Numbered from the stretch's first letter, positions 8,166-16,004 are shown. The stretch is 59,064 nt of DNA from an uncultured Sulfitobacter sp. (GCA_913060815.1 CAJXSZ010000021.1:1-59064); one strand, 5' to 3'. A program made the numbers and translations. The notes: generated from the sequence alone by a model not told the origin.

Positions 8166-8861
8166 CTAAGCGTCTTCCAAGAGGGCTTTGCGGGACTGCG
8201 AAGCAAACTCTCGTCGCCATATAACACAAGATGTTATGATTGCGGCTGCAATCAAGGGGAATGGACCTGCGAGCCATGCGACAGACGCCAGCCCAAAGTA
8301 GATGGTGCGTAATCCTCTATTGAAGCTGCGTGCGGCAGAGATGTTCAACTCGGCTGCCTTATGCGCGTAACGCAAGCCTCGGTCATCTGTTGGATCATTC
8401 GGGGCGGCTCCCATGATGACCGAACAATACCCGAACAGGCGGTTTGACCAGACAAATTTGAGAAAAGCACTGGTCAAAAAGAATACGATAACAAGTAGTT
8501 TTAGCTCCCAGAAAATCGCAGGCAGTGATGCATCGGTCAGGTCAGCTGCAACACCTGCCACTTGGTCTGCGTTTCCGATCAAGGCTAGCGTCCCGCCAAT
8601 TGCAATGACGCTTGTTGAGGCAAAGAACGATGTGCCCTGTCGCAATGTCCCAATTGTCTGGGCGTCAAAGATACGCACTTCACGGGCAATCATCCGGGCC
8701 ATCCACTCGCGCCGATAGTTCGACATGATCAGGGATGTAGACGGTCTCTTTGAGGAGGGATGTTCAATCCGCCAACCCAGCCCTGCCCAAAGCATGAGGA
8801 GTATCGCAAGTGCAGCGGCATCAAGCGGCGTGATAAAGGAAACGGTCTCTAATGATATCAT
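8166..8861 (-). CDS. DUF599 family integral membrane protein
   Basis: The 231-residue protein resembles the DUF599 family. The N-terminal membrane helix (about residues 12-30) is followed by the conserved cytoplasmic stretch NYRREWMARMIAREVRIFDAQ. Helices then come near residues 78-98, 115-135 and 195-215, with a conserved AHKAAELNISAARSFNRGLRTIYF segment between the last two. The function of the family is unknown. The C-terminus is basic and probably cytoplasmic. It is the upstream partner of the small secreted protein on the same strand. Confidence 0.85.
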   Translation of the reverse strand: MISLETVSFITPLDAAALAILLMLWAGLGWRIEHPSSKRPSTSLIMSNYRREWMARMIAREVRIFDAQTIGTLRQGTSFFASTSVIAIGGTLALIGNADQVAGVAADLTDASLPAIFWELKLLVIVFFLTSAFLKFVWSNRLFGYCSVIMGAAPNDPTDDRGLRYAHKAAELNISAARSFNRGLRTIYFGLASVAWLAGPFPLIAAAIITSCVIWRREFASQSRKALLEDA

Positions 8862-9107
8862 ACCCCCTCTCTAAGCAATTGACACAAGCAAGGCCAGTTC
8901 TTGCAGCTGATACAGCAGGTACTCATCAACGTTTGGTTGCCGTGTTTCAAAGCGTCAGCTGGTTTTGCGCACAGCACGTCCCATTGCCCATCCGCCCGCA
9001 GGTTACGTCATTTGCTTTTCAATAGATTCGTAGGTGGTGCCATGCCTGCGTTTACGCGTCGGAAGTTTTTTCTGCTTAATCACCGATAAAGACAGTTGGA
9101 GGACACG

Positions 9108-9179
9108 ATGGAATTACGAAACCGCTTCACCCCGATCATGCGCCGCCTTGTAAGCGATATATTCAACACATCACGGTGA
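9108..9179 (+). CDS. Possible 23-residue small protein upstream of glcD
   Basis: An ATG at 9108 is preceded by TTGGAGGA (9096-9103). It opens a 23-codon ORF (MELRNRFTPIMRRLVSDIF, then NTSR) ending at TGA 9177-9179. The peptide is basic and amphipathic-looking, without a signal or membrane segment. It lies in a 407-base region otherwise free of genes, 36 bases before the inverted repeat of the glycolate operon. It may be a small protein, a leader peptide or chance. I found no family match by eye. Confidence 0.35.
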   Translation: MELRNRFTPIMRRLVSDIFNTSR

Positions 9180-9215
9180 GCGCCGTTTGATCAACATGCT
9201 TGCTTAAATTAGAAA

Positions 9216-9236
9216 TTGGTAATATTATTTTACCAA
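9216..9236. promoter_or_regulatory. Perfect inverted repeat, likely operator of the glycolate oxidase operon
   Basis: TTGGTAA-N7-TTACCAA is a perfect dyad 33 bases before the glcD ATG. The half-site TTGGT resembles the TTGGT/ACCAA half-sites of FadR-type GntR regulators (PdhR, LldR and GlcC families), although the spacing here is longer than in those models. The regulator is not encoded next to it. Its position would block or activate glcDEF transcription. Confidence 0.6.
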
Positions 9237-9268
9237 ATAAGAAGCCTTTTGGTTATGGAGCGTCTGAT

Positions 9269-10717
9269 ATGGAAATGCCGATCCCGAATCCTGAAGTCCT
9301 GGCGCGCAAAGCACGTGTTGTTGAGCGATTGAGTGCAGTCTTACCCGCAAATGCGGTCATTCACGACGAGCGTGAGACACGTGCTTATGAGTGCGACGCG
9401 CTTACGGCTTATCGCTGTCCGCCGATGGTTGCCGTGCTGCCGGCCACGACCAAAGAAGTCTCTGATGTTTTGCGGATCTGCCATGAAGAAGGCGTGCCTG
9501 TTGTGCCGCGCGGATCTGGTACATCGCTTGCGGGTGGTGCTTTGCCTACTGCGGATTGCGTGATCCTTGGGGTCGCACGGATGAATGACGTGCTTGAGAC
9601 AGATTACGACAACCGCTTCATTCGGGTTCAGACGGGGCGAACGAACCTTAGTGTTACAGGCGCCGTTGAAGAGGACGGCTTTTTCTATGCGCCCGATCCC
9701 TCAAGCCAGCTTGCCTGTGCGATTGCGGGGAACATCGCGATGAACTCGGGCGGTGCGCATTGTTTGAAATATGGTGTGACCACCAACAATCTCATGGGCG
9801 TTAAAATGGTCATGATGGATGGTGAGATCGTCGACATCGGGGGCGCGCACTTAGATGCAGCGGGTCTTGATCTGCTCGGACTTATTTGTGGCTCCGAGGG
9901 GCAATTGGGTGTGGTGACCGAAGCCACCTTGCGCATCCTGCACAAGCCTGAAGGTGCTCGTCCTGTTCTGATGGGCTTTGACGACAGCGAGATTGCGGGT
10001 GCCTGTGTGACCGACATTATCAAGGCTGGCGTGCTGCCTGTTGCGATCGAATTCATGGACCGTCCTTGCATCGAGGCTACCGAAGCGTTTGCCAAAGCAG
10101 GCTACCCTATGTGCGAGGCTCTGTTGATCGTCGAGGTTGAGGGGTCGGACGCCGAGATTGACCACCAGCTTGATCTGATCATGGAGATTGCGCGCCTTCA
10201 TAACCCCGTGGAACTGCGCCAGAGTAAGTCGGCAGAGGAAAGTGCAGCAATTTGGCTGGGCCGCAAAAGTGCGTTTGGCGCGATGGGGCAGATCAATGAC
10301 TATATGTGTCTCGATGGGACGATCCCCGTCTCCAGCCTACCGCATGTTCTGCGCCGCATCGGGGAGTTGTCTGAGGAATATGGCCTGAAGGTCGGTAACG
10401 TCTTTCACGCAGGCGATGGCAACATGCACCCGCTCATCCTGTTCGATGCTAACAAACCTGGTGATCTTGAGCTATGTGAAGCGATGGGTGCTGACATCCT
10501 CAGACTGTGTGTGGAGGTCGGTGGTTGCCTGACGGGCGAGCATGGCGTTGGCATTGAAAAGCGTGATTTGATGCACGTGCAATATGCGCCTGCCGATCTT
10601 GAGGCGCAGATGGCGGTGAAGGATATTTTTGATCCGCAATGGCTGCTTAATCCTGCAAAGGTGTTCCCGCTCGATGCCTCGGATGCGCGGCGCCAAATGC
10701 CCATTGCGGCTGAATAG
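9269..10717 (+). CDS. glcD: Glycolate oxidase subunit GlcD (FAD-linked)
   Basis: The 482-residue protein is an FAD-linked oxidase of the VAO/PCMH type. The FAD-binding domain (about residues 50-230) has VPRGSGTSLAGGALP and AGNIAMNSGGAHCLKYG. The C-terminal substrate domain includes VFHAGDGNMHPLIL and the closing CLTGEHGVGIEKR. GlcD, GlcE and GlcF together oxidise glycolate to glyoxylate and feed electrons to the quinone pool. I start at the ATG at 9269 (GGAG at 9257-9260). A TTG at 9200 is also open, but it would put the inverted repeat inside the gene and adds an unconserved N-terminus. glcE follows after 60 bases that hold an intergenic hairpin. Confidence 0.94.
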   Translation: MEMPIPNPEVLARKARVVERLSAVLPANAVIHDERETRAYECDALTAYRCPPMVAVLPATTKEVSDVLRICHEEGVPVVPRGSGTSLAGGALPTADCVILGVARMNDVLETDYDNRFIRVQTGRTNLSVTGAVEEDGFFYAPDPSSQLACAIAGNIAMNSGGAHCLKYGVTTNNLMGVKMVMMDGEIVDIGGAHLDAAGLDLLGLICGSEGQLGVVTEATLRILHKPEGARPVLMGFDDSEIAGACVTDIIKAGVLPVAIEFMDRPCIEATEAFAKAGYPMCEALLIVEVEGSDAEIDHQLDLIMEIARLHNPVELRQSKSAEESAAIWLGRKSAFGAMGQINDYMCLDGTIPVSSLPHVLRRIGELSEEYGLKVGNVFHAGDGNMHPLILFDANKPGDLELCEAMGADILRLCVEVGGCLTGEHGVGIEKRDLMHVQYAPADLEAQMAVKDIFDPQWLLNPAKVFPLDASDARRQMPIAAE

Positions 10718-10727
10718 ATAATAAAAT

Positions 10728-10767
10728 CGGGAGGCCAGCCTCCCGAACCCTCCGGGATACTTGGGAC
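10728..10767. repeat. REP-like intergenic palindrome between glcD and glcE
   Basis: CGGGAGG-CCAG-CCTCCCG (10728-10745) is a perfect 7-bp hairpin. It is followed by AACCCTCCGGGATACTTGG. This arrangement (hairpin, then a CCGGGATA-type tail ending near CCAAAAG) is a family of short intergenic elements that I recognise as frequent in Rhodobacteraceae. I see only this copy in the window. It could act as an mRNA stabiliser between glcD and glcE. Confidence 0.6.
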
Positions 10768-10777
10768 CAAAAGAACT

Positions 10778-11860
10778 ATGCATTCTCCTCAGACCGAAGC
10801 CGAATTGGCCGATGTAATCCGTGATACGACAGGCCCGCTCGCCATTCAGGGAGGGGGGACACGAGGTGTCGCCGTGGCAGGAGATCCGCTGGTTACGTCT
10901 GGGATTTCTGGTATCACTCTGTTCGAGCCAGGTGCGATGACGGTGGTCGCTCGGGCTGGTACGCCTGTTGCCGAGATTGAAAAGGCAGTTGCGGCCGAAA
11001 ACCAGCGTCTTGCCTTTGAGCCGATAGATCACCGCGTCCTTCTTGGAACGACGGGAGAGCCTACGATCGGGGGTGTTATGGCCGCCAATGTAAGCGGCCC
11101 GCGACGCATCTCTGTTGGGGCTGCCCGCGATTTCCTGCTCGGCGTGCGGTATGTCGATGGCATGGGCCGGATTGTCAAAAACGGTGGCCGTGTGATGAAG
11201 AATGTTACTGGCTATGATCTGGTGAAGTTAATGGCAGGGGCGCATGGCACCCTAGGTGTTTTGAGTGAAGTCTCGCTTAAAGTGCTGCCAAAACCAGAAA
11301 CCGAGGCGACGCTTATACTTCACGGATTGGATGATATCGCAGCTATTGCGGCGCTCGCCCGTGCTTTGGGTAGTCCCTATGAGGTGTCTGCTGCGGCGCA
11401 TGATCCCGTAGCGGGGGAGACACTGCTACGGGTTGAGGGATTCGAGCAATCCGTGAGTTACCGCACAGAGCAACTTAGAGCGTTGCTAGGTGGCGAGATT
11501 TCCGTTGAAGATGACAGCACAGGACGCTGGGCGGCATGGCGGGACGTGACGTGTTTTGCAGATGTCGATGGTGATATCTGGCGCGTGTCTTGCAAGCCCT
11601 CCGAGGGTCCAGCGCTTGTCGCAAGATCGGGTGCGCTGGGTGTAAGGTATGATTGGGCTGGTGGTTTGATCTGGATGCACACCGCCACCGGTTATGATCT
11701 GCGTGCCGCACTCGGGTCTTATGACGGTCACGCAACACTGGTGCGCGGGACAGGCCAGCCGCGATTCGAACCCGAGGATGCGGGCGTCGCGCGTATCACA
11801 GCAGGGCTGCGCGCACGGTTCGACCCGCGTGGGTTTTTGAACGCAGGCCTGATGGGATGA
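10778..11860 (+). CDS. glcE: Glycolate oxidase FAD-binding subunit GlcE
   Basis: The 360-residue protein has a shorter PCMH-type FAD domain (about residues 20-190) with LAIQGGGTRGVAV, GVMAANVSGPRRIS and GGRVMKNVTGYDLVKLMAGAHGT split across its core. The C-terminal part ends in FDPRGFLNAGLM, a motif typical of GlcE. It is the second flavoprotein of membrane-associated glycolate oxidase. Its stop codon overlaps the start of the next gene by four bases (11857-11860). No strong Shine-Dalgarno precedes the ATG, so the hairpin in the glcD-glcE gap may matter for its translation or message stability. Confidence 0.93.
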   Translation: MHSPQTEAELADVIRDTTGPLAIQGGGTRGVAVAGDPLVTSGISGITLFEPGAMTVVARAGTPVAEIEKAVAAENQRLAFEPIDHRVLLGTTGEPTIGGVMAANVSGPRRISVGAARDFLLGVRYVDGMGRIVKNGGRVMKNVTGYDLVKLMAGAHGTLGVLSEVSLKVLPKPETEATLILHGLDDIAAIAALARALGSPYEVSAAAHDPVAGETLLRVEGFEQSVSYRTEQLRALLGGEISVEDDSTGRWAAWRDVTCFADVDGDIWRVSCKPSEGPALVARSGALGVRYDWAGGLIWMHTATGYDLRAALGSYDGHATLVRGTGQPRFEPEDAGVARITAGLRARFDPRGFLNAGLMG

Positions 11861-12222
11861 CCTATGCGATCCTTTTCGTGATTGTATTCGTTGGGGGGCC
11901 TTTGGCGTTCCGTGCCCTGACAAGGAATGGCCCGTCGCCGGCGGCCTTTCGGCGATTGGCGATTTTTACGGCCCTTTGCGCAGCAATCGGGCTGACCATG
12001 CGGTACGGATTTTCCCACCTTTGGGGGCGCGACCTGTTGGTAACGGGCACTGGCATTGCCTTCATCTGGGGTGGGTGGATTGGTGTGTTGGCGTATGGAG
12101 CGCAAGCTTTGCGGCGGATGGATCAGGGGCTGCGCATGCGCCGCTGGACGGGCGTAATGGGTGCGGTAGGAACGACGGTACCGTGGTTCGGGCTGGCAAG
12201 TGCCAGCTTGGTCACAGGGTAA
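11857..12222 (+). CDS. Small membrane protein inserted between glcE and glcF
   Basis: The 121-residue protein has four hydrophobic segments (about residues 2-17, 29-46, 60-82 and 98-118) with short basic loops (RALTRNG, RRMDQGLRMRR). It is probably a four-helix inner-membrane protein. I do not recognise a named domain. It overlaps glcE by four bases and ends nine bases before glcF, so it is part of the glycolate oxidase operon. A role as membrane anchor or quinone-side partner for GlcDEF is attractive but only inferred from context. Similar small membrane proteins appear at this position in other Rhodobacterales, as far as I recall. Confidence 0.75.
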   Translation: MTYAILFVIVFVGGPLAFRALTRNGPSPAAFRRLAIFTALCAAIGLTMRYGFSHLWGRDLLVTGTGIAFIWGGWIGVLAYGAQALRRMDQGLRMRRWTGVMGAVGTTVPWFGLASASLVTG

Positions 12223-12231
12223 GGGATTAGT

Positions 12232-13596
12232 ATGCAAACGACATTCACCGAAGAACAGCTCAAAGATTCTGGCACCAGCCGCGCAAACGAGATTTTGAGG
12301 GCCTGTGTGCATTGTGGATTTTGCACTGCGACCTGCCCCACCTATCAGGTGCTGGGGGATGAGCTCGACAGCCCGCGGGGCCGCATCTACCTGATCAAGG
12401 ACATGCTCGAAAACGAGCGCGAGCCCGACGCAAAGACAGTCAAGCATATCGATCGCTGCCTGAGTTGTCTTGCCTGCATGACGACCTGTCCGTCAGGCGT
12501 ACACTACATGCACCTCGTCGATCATGCGCGGGACTATATTGAGCAGAACTACAAACGCCCCATGAGTGATCGCGCTTTGCGGTGGGTTCTTGCGCGCATC
12601 CTACCCTATCCGATGCGGTTTCGCGTGGCGTTGCTGGGAGCCAAGATTGGCCGCCCGTTTGCGCGCCTGATGCCCGATGCCCGCCTGCGTGCCATGCTCG
12701 AGATGGCGCCGAAGGTGATCCCGCCTGTCAGCCGCAACGATGACCCGCAGACTTTTGCGCCAGAGGCGCCAAAGCGTATGCGTGTCGCGCTGATGACGGG
12801 GTGCGCGCAAAAGGCGCTCAATACGGATATTAACGATGCTACTATCCGTCTGCTCACGCGGTTGGGCGCGGAAGTGGTCGTGGCCGAAGGGGCAGGATGT
12901 TGCGGTGCGCTGACGCATCACATGGGCAAAACGACGGAAAGCCACGCAACAGCGGCCAAGAACATAACAGCATGGGCGCGTGAGATGGATAATGGCGGTT
13001 TGGATGCAATCGTGATCAATACCTCGGGATGCGGCACAACGGTCAAGGATTACGGCCATATGTTCCGTAATGAGCCACTGGCCGCCGATGCGGCACGTGT
13101 CGCAGGGATTGCGCGCGATATCTCCGAAGTGGTGATGGAATTGACCAAGGATGACTGGCAAGCTGACCCTGAATGGGCTGCTGTAAAAGCAACGCCGCGT
13201 CCTGACGAGGGAATGGTGGTCGCCTATCATGCGGCCTGTTCGCTTCAGCATGGACAGCAGATCAAAACCCATCCCAAAACGCTGTTGAAAAAGGCGGGAT
13301 TTACCATTGTAGAGCCTAAGGATTCGCATTTGTGTTGCGGCTCTGCCGGAACGTATAATCTGATGCAGCCCGAGATTTCGGGTCAGCTCAAAGAGCTGAA
13401 AGTCAAATCTCTGGAAGCGAAAAATCCTGATATTATCGCCGCAGGGAACATCGGTTGTATGATGCAAATCGGATCAGGCTCTTCCGTTCCGATTGTCCAC
13501 TCTGTGGAGCTTCTGGATTGGGCATGGGGGGGGCCGAAACCACCAGCGTTGGACGGTCGGACAACAGGAAAAGACGACATTCCGCGTCTCCGGTGA
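12232..13596 (+). CDS. glcF: Glycolate oxidase iron-sulfur subunit GlcF
   Basis: The 454-residue protein has two ferredoxin-type [4Fe-4S] motifs, CVHCGFCTATCP near residue 25 and CLSCLACMTTCP near residue 76. Two CCG domains follow, containing GAGCCGALTHH and CCGSAGTYNLMQP, which coordinate a further cluster as in heterodisulfide-reductase-like subunits. It transfers electrons from GlcD/GlcE flavins to quinone. It is the last gene of the operon, after the small membrane protein. The length is slightly greater than E. coli GlcF. AAGGGA precedes the ATG. Confidence 0.95.
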   Translation: MQTTFTEEQLKDSGTSRANEILRACVHCGFCTATCPTYQVLGDELDSPRGRIYLIKDMLENEREPDAKTVKHIDRCLSCLACMTTCPSGVHYMHLVDHARDYIEQNYKRPMSDRALRWVLARILPYPMRFRVALLGAKIGRPFARLMPDARLRAMLEMAPKVIPPVSRNDDPQTFAPEAPKRMRVALMTGCAQKALNTDINDATIRLLTRLGAEVVVAEGAGCCGALTHHMGKTTESHATAAKNITAWAREMDNGGLDAIVINTSGCGTTVKDYGHMFRNEPLAADAARVAGIARDISEVVMELTKDDWQADPEWAAVKATPRPDEGMVVAYHAACSLQHGQQIKTHPKTLLKKAGFTIVEPKDSHLCCGSAGTYNLMQPEISGQLKELKVKSLEAKNPDIIAAGNIGCMMQIGSGSSVPIVHSVELLDWAWGGPKPPALDGRTTGKDDIPRLR

Positions 13597-13667
13597 CAGG
13601 TTGCCCTAATTTTGCCTTATCGGAGGGGTAGTCAAAAGGACTAGGGTAATAAGACTGGGGTGTTGAT

Positions 13668-14480
13668 TTGCGTAGATGGATGGCTTTGACCGTTTTTGGC
13701 TTGTTGCTCACCTCTGGTGCAGTGGCACAAGACGCAAATCTCAAGCGGCTCGACAACGGTGACGATGCGAAAGCATGGGAGGCTGTAGGGCGGCTCGACA
13801 TTGACGGAAAGGGCTTTTGCACTGGTGCGCTCATCGCGCCCAAGCTGGTACTGACCGCCGCGCATTGCCTGTTTGACACAGACACAGGTCAGCGTATCGA
13901 CAAGGGCCATATTGAGTTTCTTGCGGGTTGGCGAAATGGCCGTGCAGGTGCCTACCGCGATGTTGCCCGCGTCGTGGTGCATCCCGAGTACATCTATAAT
14001 GAAAAAGTCTCGTCCGAGCGTGTGCGCAACGACCTTGCGCTACTTGAGCTGGAGCAGCCGATCCGGAGTCATTCGATCCGTCCATTCAAGACAGCTGCGC
14101 GTCCCAGAACAGGGGACCGTGTTGGTGTTGTGAGTTACGCGCTTGATCGAGCCGAGGCGCCGTCGTTGCAGGAGGTTTGCGCTGTGCTGGCCCGTCAAGA
14201 CGGTGTTCTGGTCACATCCTGTTCGGTTGATTTCGGCTCCAGCGGTGCACCGATCTTCGTGGTTTCTAATGGTGAGGCACAGATCGTTTCTGTCGTCTCT
14301 GCCAAGGCCGAAGTACGCGGTGAGCAGGTCTCGCTTGGCACAGCGCTGGGCCAACCTTTGGCTGAATTGCAGGCAGAGCTTGTTGCAGGGCGCTCCACCT
14401 ACTTGGGTGCAAAGCCGAGCCAGCGTCGGATCAAAGTTGGTGACAAGGCTGGAGGCGGGGCCAAGTTTGTTTCTCCGTAG
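13668..14480 (+). CDS. Secreted trypsin-like (S1) serine protease, copy 1
   Basis: The 270-residue protein starts with a signal peptide (about residues 1-23, ending SGAVAQDA). It has a chymotrypsin-fold protease domain: His in LTAAHC near residue 65, Asp in RNDLALLEL and Ser in FGSSGAP near residue 191. The usual GDSGGP is GSSGAP here, a variant common in this bacterial subgroup and compatible with activity. It is expected in the periplasm or outside. The TTG at 13668 is taken as start because it gives the full signal peptide; the ATG at 13680 is possible. It is directly followed by, and overlaps, a paralogue. Both end in a similar tail, AKFV[SR]P. Confidence 0.85.
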   Translation: MRRWMALTVFGLLLTSGAVAQDANLKRLDNGDDAKAWEAVGRLDIDGKGFCTGALIAPKLVLTAAHCLFDTDTGQRIDKGHIEFLAGWRNGRAGAYRDVARVVVHPEYIYNEKVSSERVRNDLALLELEQPIRSHSIRPFKTAARPRTGDRVGVVSYALDRAEAPSLQEVCAVLARQDGVLVTSCSVDFGSSGAPIFVVSNGEAQIVSVVSAKAEVRGEQVSLGTALGQPLAELQAELVAGRSTYLGAKPSQRRIKVGDKAGGGAKFVSP

Positions 14481-15261
14481 TCTGTTTGCGATTGCCTTGC
14501 TTTTTGCAGGACCTGCGGTGGCCGAGACCGCATTGATCGGCCTGACACGTGCCGAACAAGCCTCCCCCTGGAAGGCCGTCGGGCGGTTGGATATGCGCGA
14601 TGGTGGCTATTGCACTGGCACCCTGATCGCCCCCGATTTGGTACTGACGGCTGCGCATTGCACCTTCGATACACAGGGCAATCCTCTCGCTGCGCAGAAG
14701 CTTGCGTTTCGTGCGGGATTTCGGGATGGAGCGATGGATGCCGAGCGGCAGGTTTCACAGATCGCACGACCTGAGGCTTATGAATACAAAGGGACGGATT
14801 TTGCAAAACGTATCGCAAATGATGTGGCGCTATTGCGACTTGAGACTGCGATCCCCACGCATGTGATTTCCCCCTTTAAGGTTGAACCACGCGTTATGCA
14901 GCGGGGCGATGTGAGCGTTGTCTCTTACGGTCGTGGCCGTGATAGCCTGCCATCTTTGCAATATACCTGCGCAGTTGTGCAAAGCACTCAGGATGTGATG
15001 TTGATGAATTGCGATACCACCTTCGGATCATCCGGAGCGCCCGTGTTTCGCCGTGACGGCACAAAGATCAGGATTGTCTCGATCGTGTCGGGCTATGTAA
15101 AGATCCGCGGAGTGCGGCGTACGACAGGCATGGAATTGCCAACACTTGTGTCCCAGCTCAAGCGCCAGCTGGTCGTGGAGGCCGACCGCCCCGTAGGTCG
15201 CATCAAACGGATCAACGTCGGCACACGCACCAGCAGCAGTGCAAAATTCGTTCGCCCGTAA
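14467..15261 (+). CDS. Secreted trypsin-like (S1) serine protease, copy 2
   Basis: The 264-residue paralogue of the preceding protease has a signal peptide (MFLRSLFAIALLFAGPAVA). The triad is His in LTAAHC near residue 64, Asp in ANDVALLRL and Ser in FGSSGAP near residue 188. It also has the same C-terminal tail (SSAKFVRP). I propose a TTG start at 14467, eleven bases after GGAGG at 14451-14455; this overlaps the end of copy 1 by 14 bases. The frame is open much further upstream, but that part has no homology and lies within copy 1 in another frame. A tandem duplication is the simplest explanation. The substrate is unknown. Confidence 0.82.
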   Translation: MFLRSLFAIALLFAGPAVAETALIGLTRAEQASPWKAVGRLDMRDGGYCTGTLIAPDLVLTAAHCTFDTQGNPLAAQKLAFRAGFRDGAMDAERQVSQIARPEAYEYKGTDFAKRIANDVALLRLETAIPTHVISPFKVEPRVMQRGDVSVVSYGRGRDSLPSLQYTCAVVQSTQDVMLMNCDTTFGSSGAPVFRRDGTKIRIVSIVSGYVKIRGVRRTTGMELPTLVSQLKRQLVVEADRPVGRIKRINVGTRTSSSAKFVRP

Positions 15262-15265
15262 GGGT

Positions 15266-15294
15266 CTTGAAACGGGCCAGATCATCCCCAAATT
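15266..15294 (+). promoter_or_regulatory. RpoH (sigma-32 type) heat-shock promoter of hsp20
   Basis: CTTGAAA at 15266-15272, 13 bases, then CCCCAAATT at 15286-15294. This closely matches the sigma-32 consensus CTTGAAA-N13-15-CCCCATNT. It lies about 100 bases before the hsp20 start, leaving a leader long enough for an RNA thermometer. Confidence 0.75.
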
Positions 15295-15299
15295 AGCAT

Positions 15300-15399
15300 C
15301 ATCAGAATGCCTCTTAAGGGTTCTGATGTCTGAAAATCGGGTCCGTCCAATGGTGGAGGGCTCGCGACTAATCGCTCAATAAATGAGGATGAATACATG
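15300..15399 (+). promoter_or_regulatory. ROSE-like RNA thermometer in the hsp20 leader
   Basis: The leader has a hairpin CATCAGAA / TTCTGATG near 15300-15335. The last stem holds the ROSE signature: TCGCT (15372-15376, consensus UYGCU) can pair with AGGA (15386-15389) seven bases before the ATG. That pairing includes a G opposite G, as in known ROSE elements, with CTCA/TGAG around a short AATAAA-type loop. It would hide the Shine-Dalgarno at low temperature and open on heating. The assignment is by motif and position, not by folding. Confidence 0.65.
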
Positions 15400-15867
15400 C
15401 GTAATTTTGATTTTGCACCGCTTTACCGCTCCACAGTCGGGTTCGACCAGATCGCCAATCTGATGGACCGTGTATTGACCGCCGAGACGGCACAGCCAAG
15501 CTATCCACCCTATAATATCGAGAAGCTGGACGATGACGCCTACCGCGTTTCGATCGCCGTAGCAGGTTTTTCCGAGGCGGATTTGAACGTGGAAGTGCGC
15601 GAGAAGTCTTTGATCGTATCGGCGCGTAAGGCGGACGATAATGAGGAAAAGACTTATTTGCACCGCGGTATTGCAACCCGCGCGTTTGAGCGCCGTTTCC
15701 ATCTTGCCGATCATGTGATTGTGACGGGGGCTACCCATGCGGATGGCATGCTGCACATCACGATGGAGCGTCAGGTGCCCGACGCTCTGAAGCCACGCCA
15801 GATCCAGATTGCATCTGATGTGCGCAGCGTGGGCAAAGATGTGGTTGATACAGCTGCGGTAAACTAA
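15397..15867 (+). CDS. Small heat shock protein of the Hsp20 / alpha-crystallin family
   Basis: The 156-residue protein has the N-terminal MRNFDFAPLYRSTVGFDQI that is typical of class A IbpA-like proteins. The alpha-crystallin domain (about residues 38-130) contains YRVSIAVAGFSEADLNVEV, and a C-terminal extension follows. It binds unfolding proteins in the cytoplasm and hands them to DnaK/ClpB. The usual A-x-x-x-G-L motif is represented by HADGMLHI, and the extension has a P-R-x-I-x-I motif (PRQIQI). Expression appears doubly controlled by an RpoH-type promoter and a ROSE-type leader. A strong terminator follows at 15890, so it is a single-gene transcript. Confidence 0.94.
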   Translation: MRNFDFAPLYRSTVGFDQIANLMDRVLTAETAQPSYPPYNIEKLDDDAYRVSIAVAGFSEADLNVEVREKSLIVSARKADDNEEKTYLHRGIATRAFERRFHLADHVIVTGATHADGMLHITMERQVPDALKPRQIQIASDVRSVGKDVVDTAAVN

Positions 15868-15889
15868 GCTAACCTAAATTCTGATATTG

Positions 15890-15917
15890 GGTCCGGTGCG
15901 AAAGCGCCGGACCTTTT
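15890..15917 (+). terminator. Rho-independent terminator after hsp20
   Basis: GGTCCGGTGC-GAAA-GCGCCGGACC forms a 10-bp stem (one G-U) closed by a GAAA tetraloop. TTTTGCGTTTT follows. It ends the hsp20 transcript. Confidence 0.92.
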
Positions 15918-16004
15918 GCGTTTTAGTATCGCGCTTGTCGTGGCTCACGAAATGTAAACCTGTCGCTGGCATGTTCGCTCTCGATCCCAACGCAGGAGAG
16001 TTAG

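Noticed and set aside
8901..9089. 62-codon plus-strand ORF with TTG start after the DUF599 gene
   Set aside because: It has no ribosome site, and its composition resembles random translation of a promoter region.
12601..13467. 288-codon minus-strand ORF antisense to glcF
   Set aside because: It is a shadow frame of a high-GC gene with intact Fe-S and CCG motifs on the plus strand.
14143..14466. N-terminal extension of the second protease ORF
   Set aside because: This part lies in another frame within the first protease gene and precedes a complete signal peptide.
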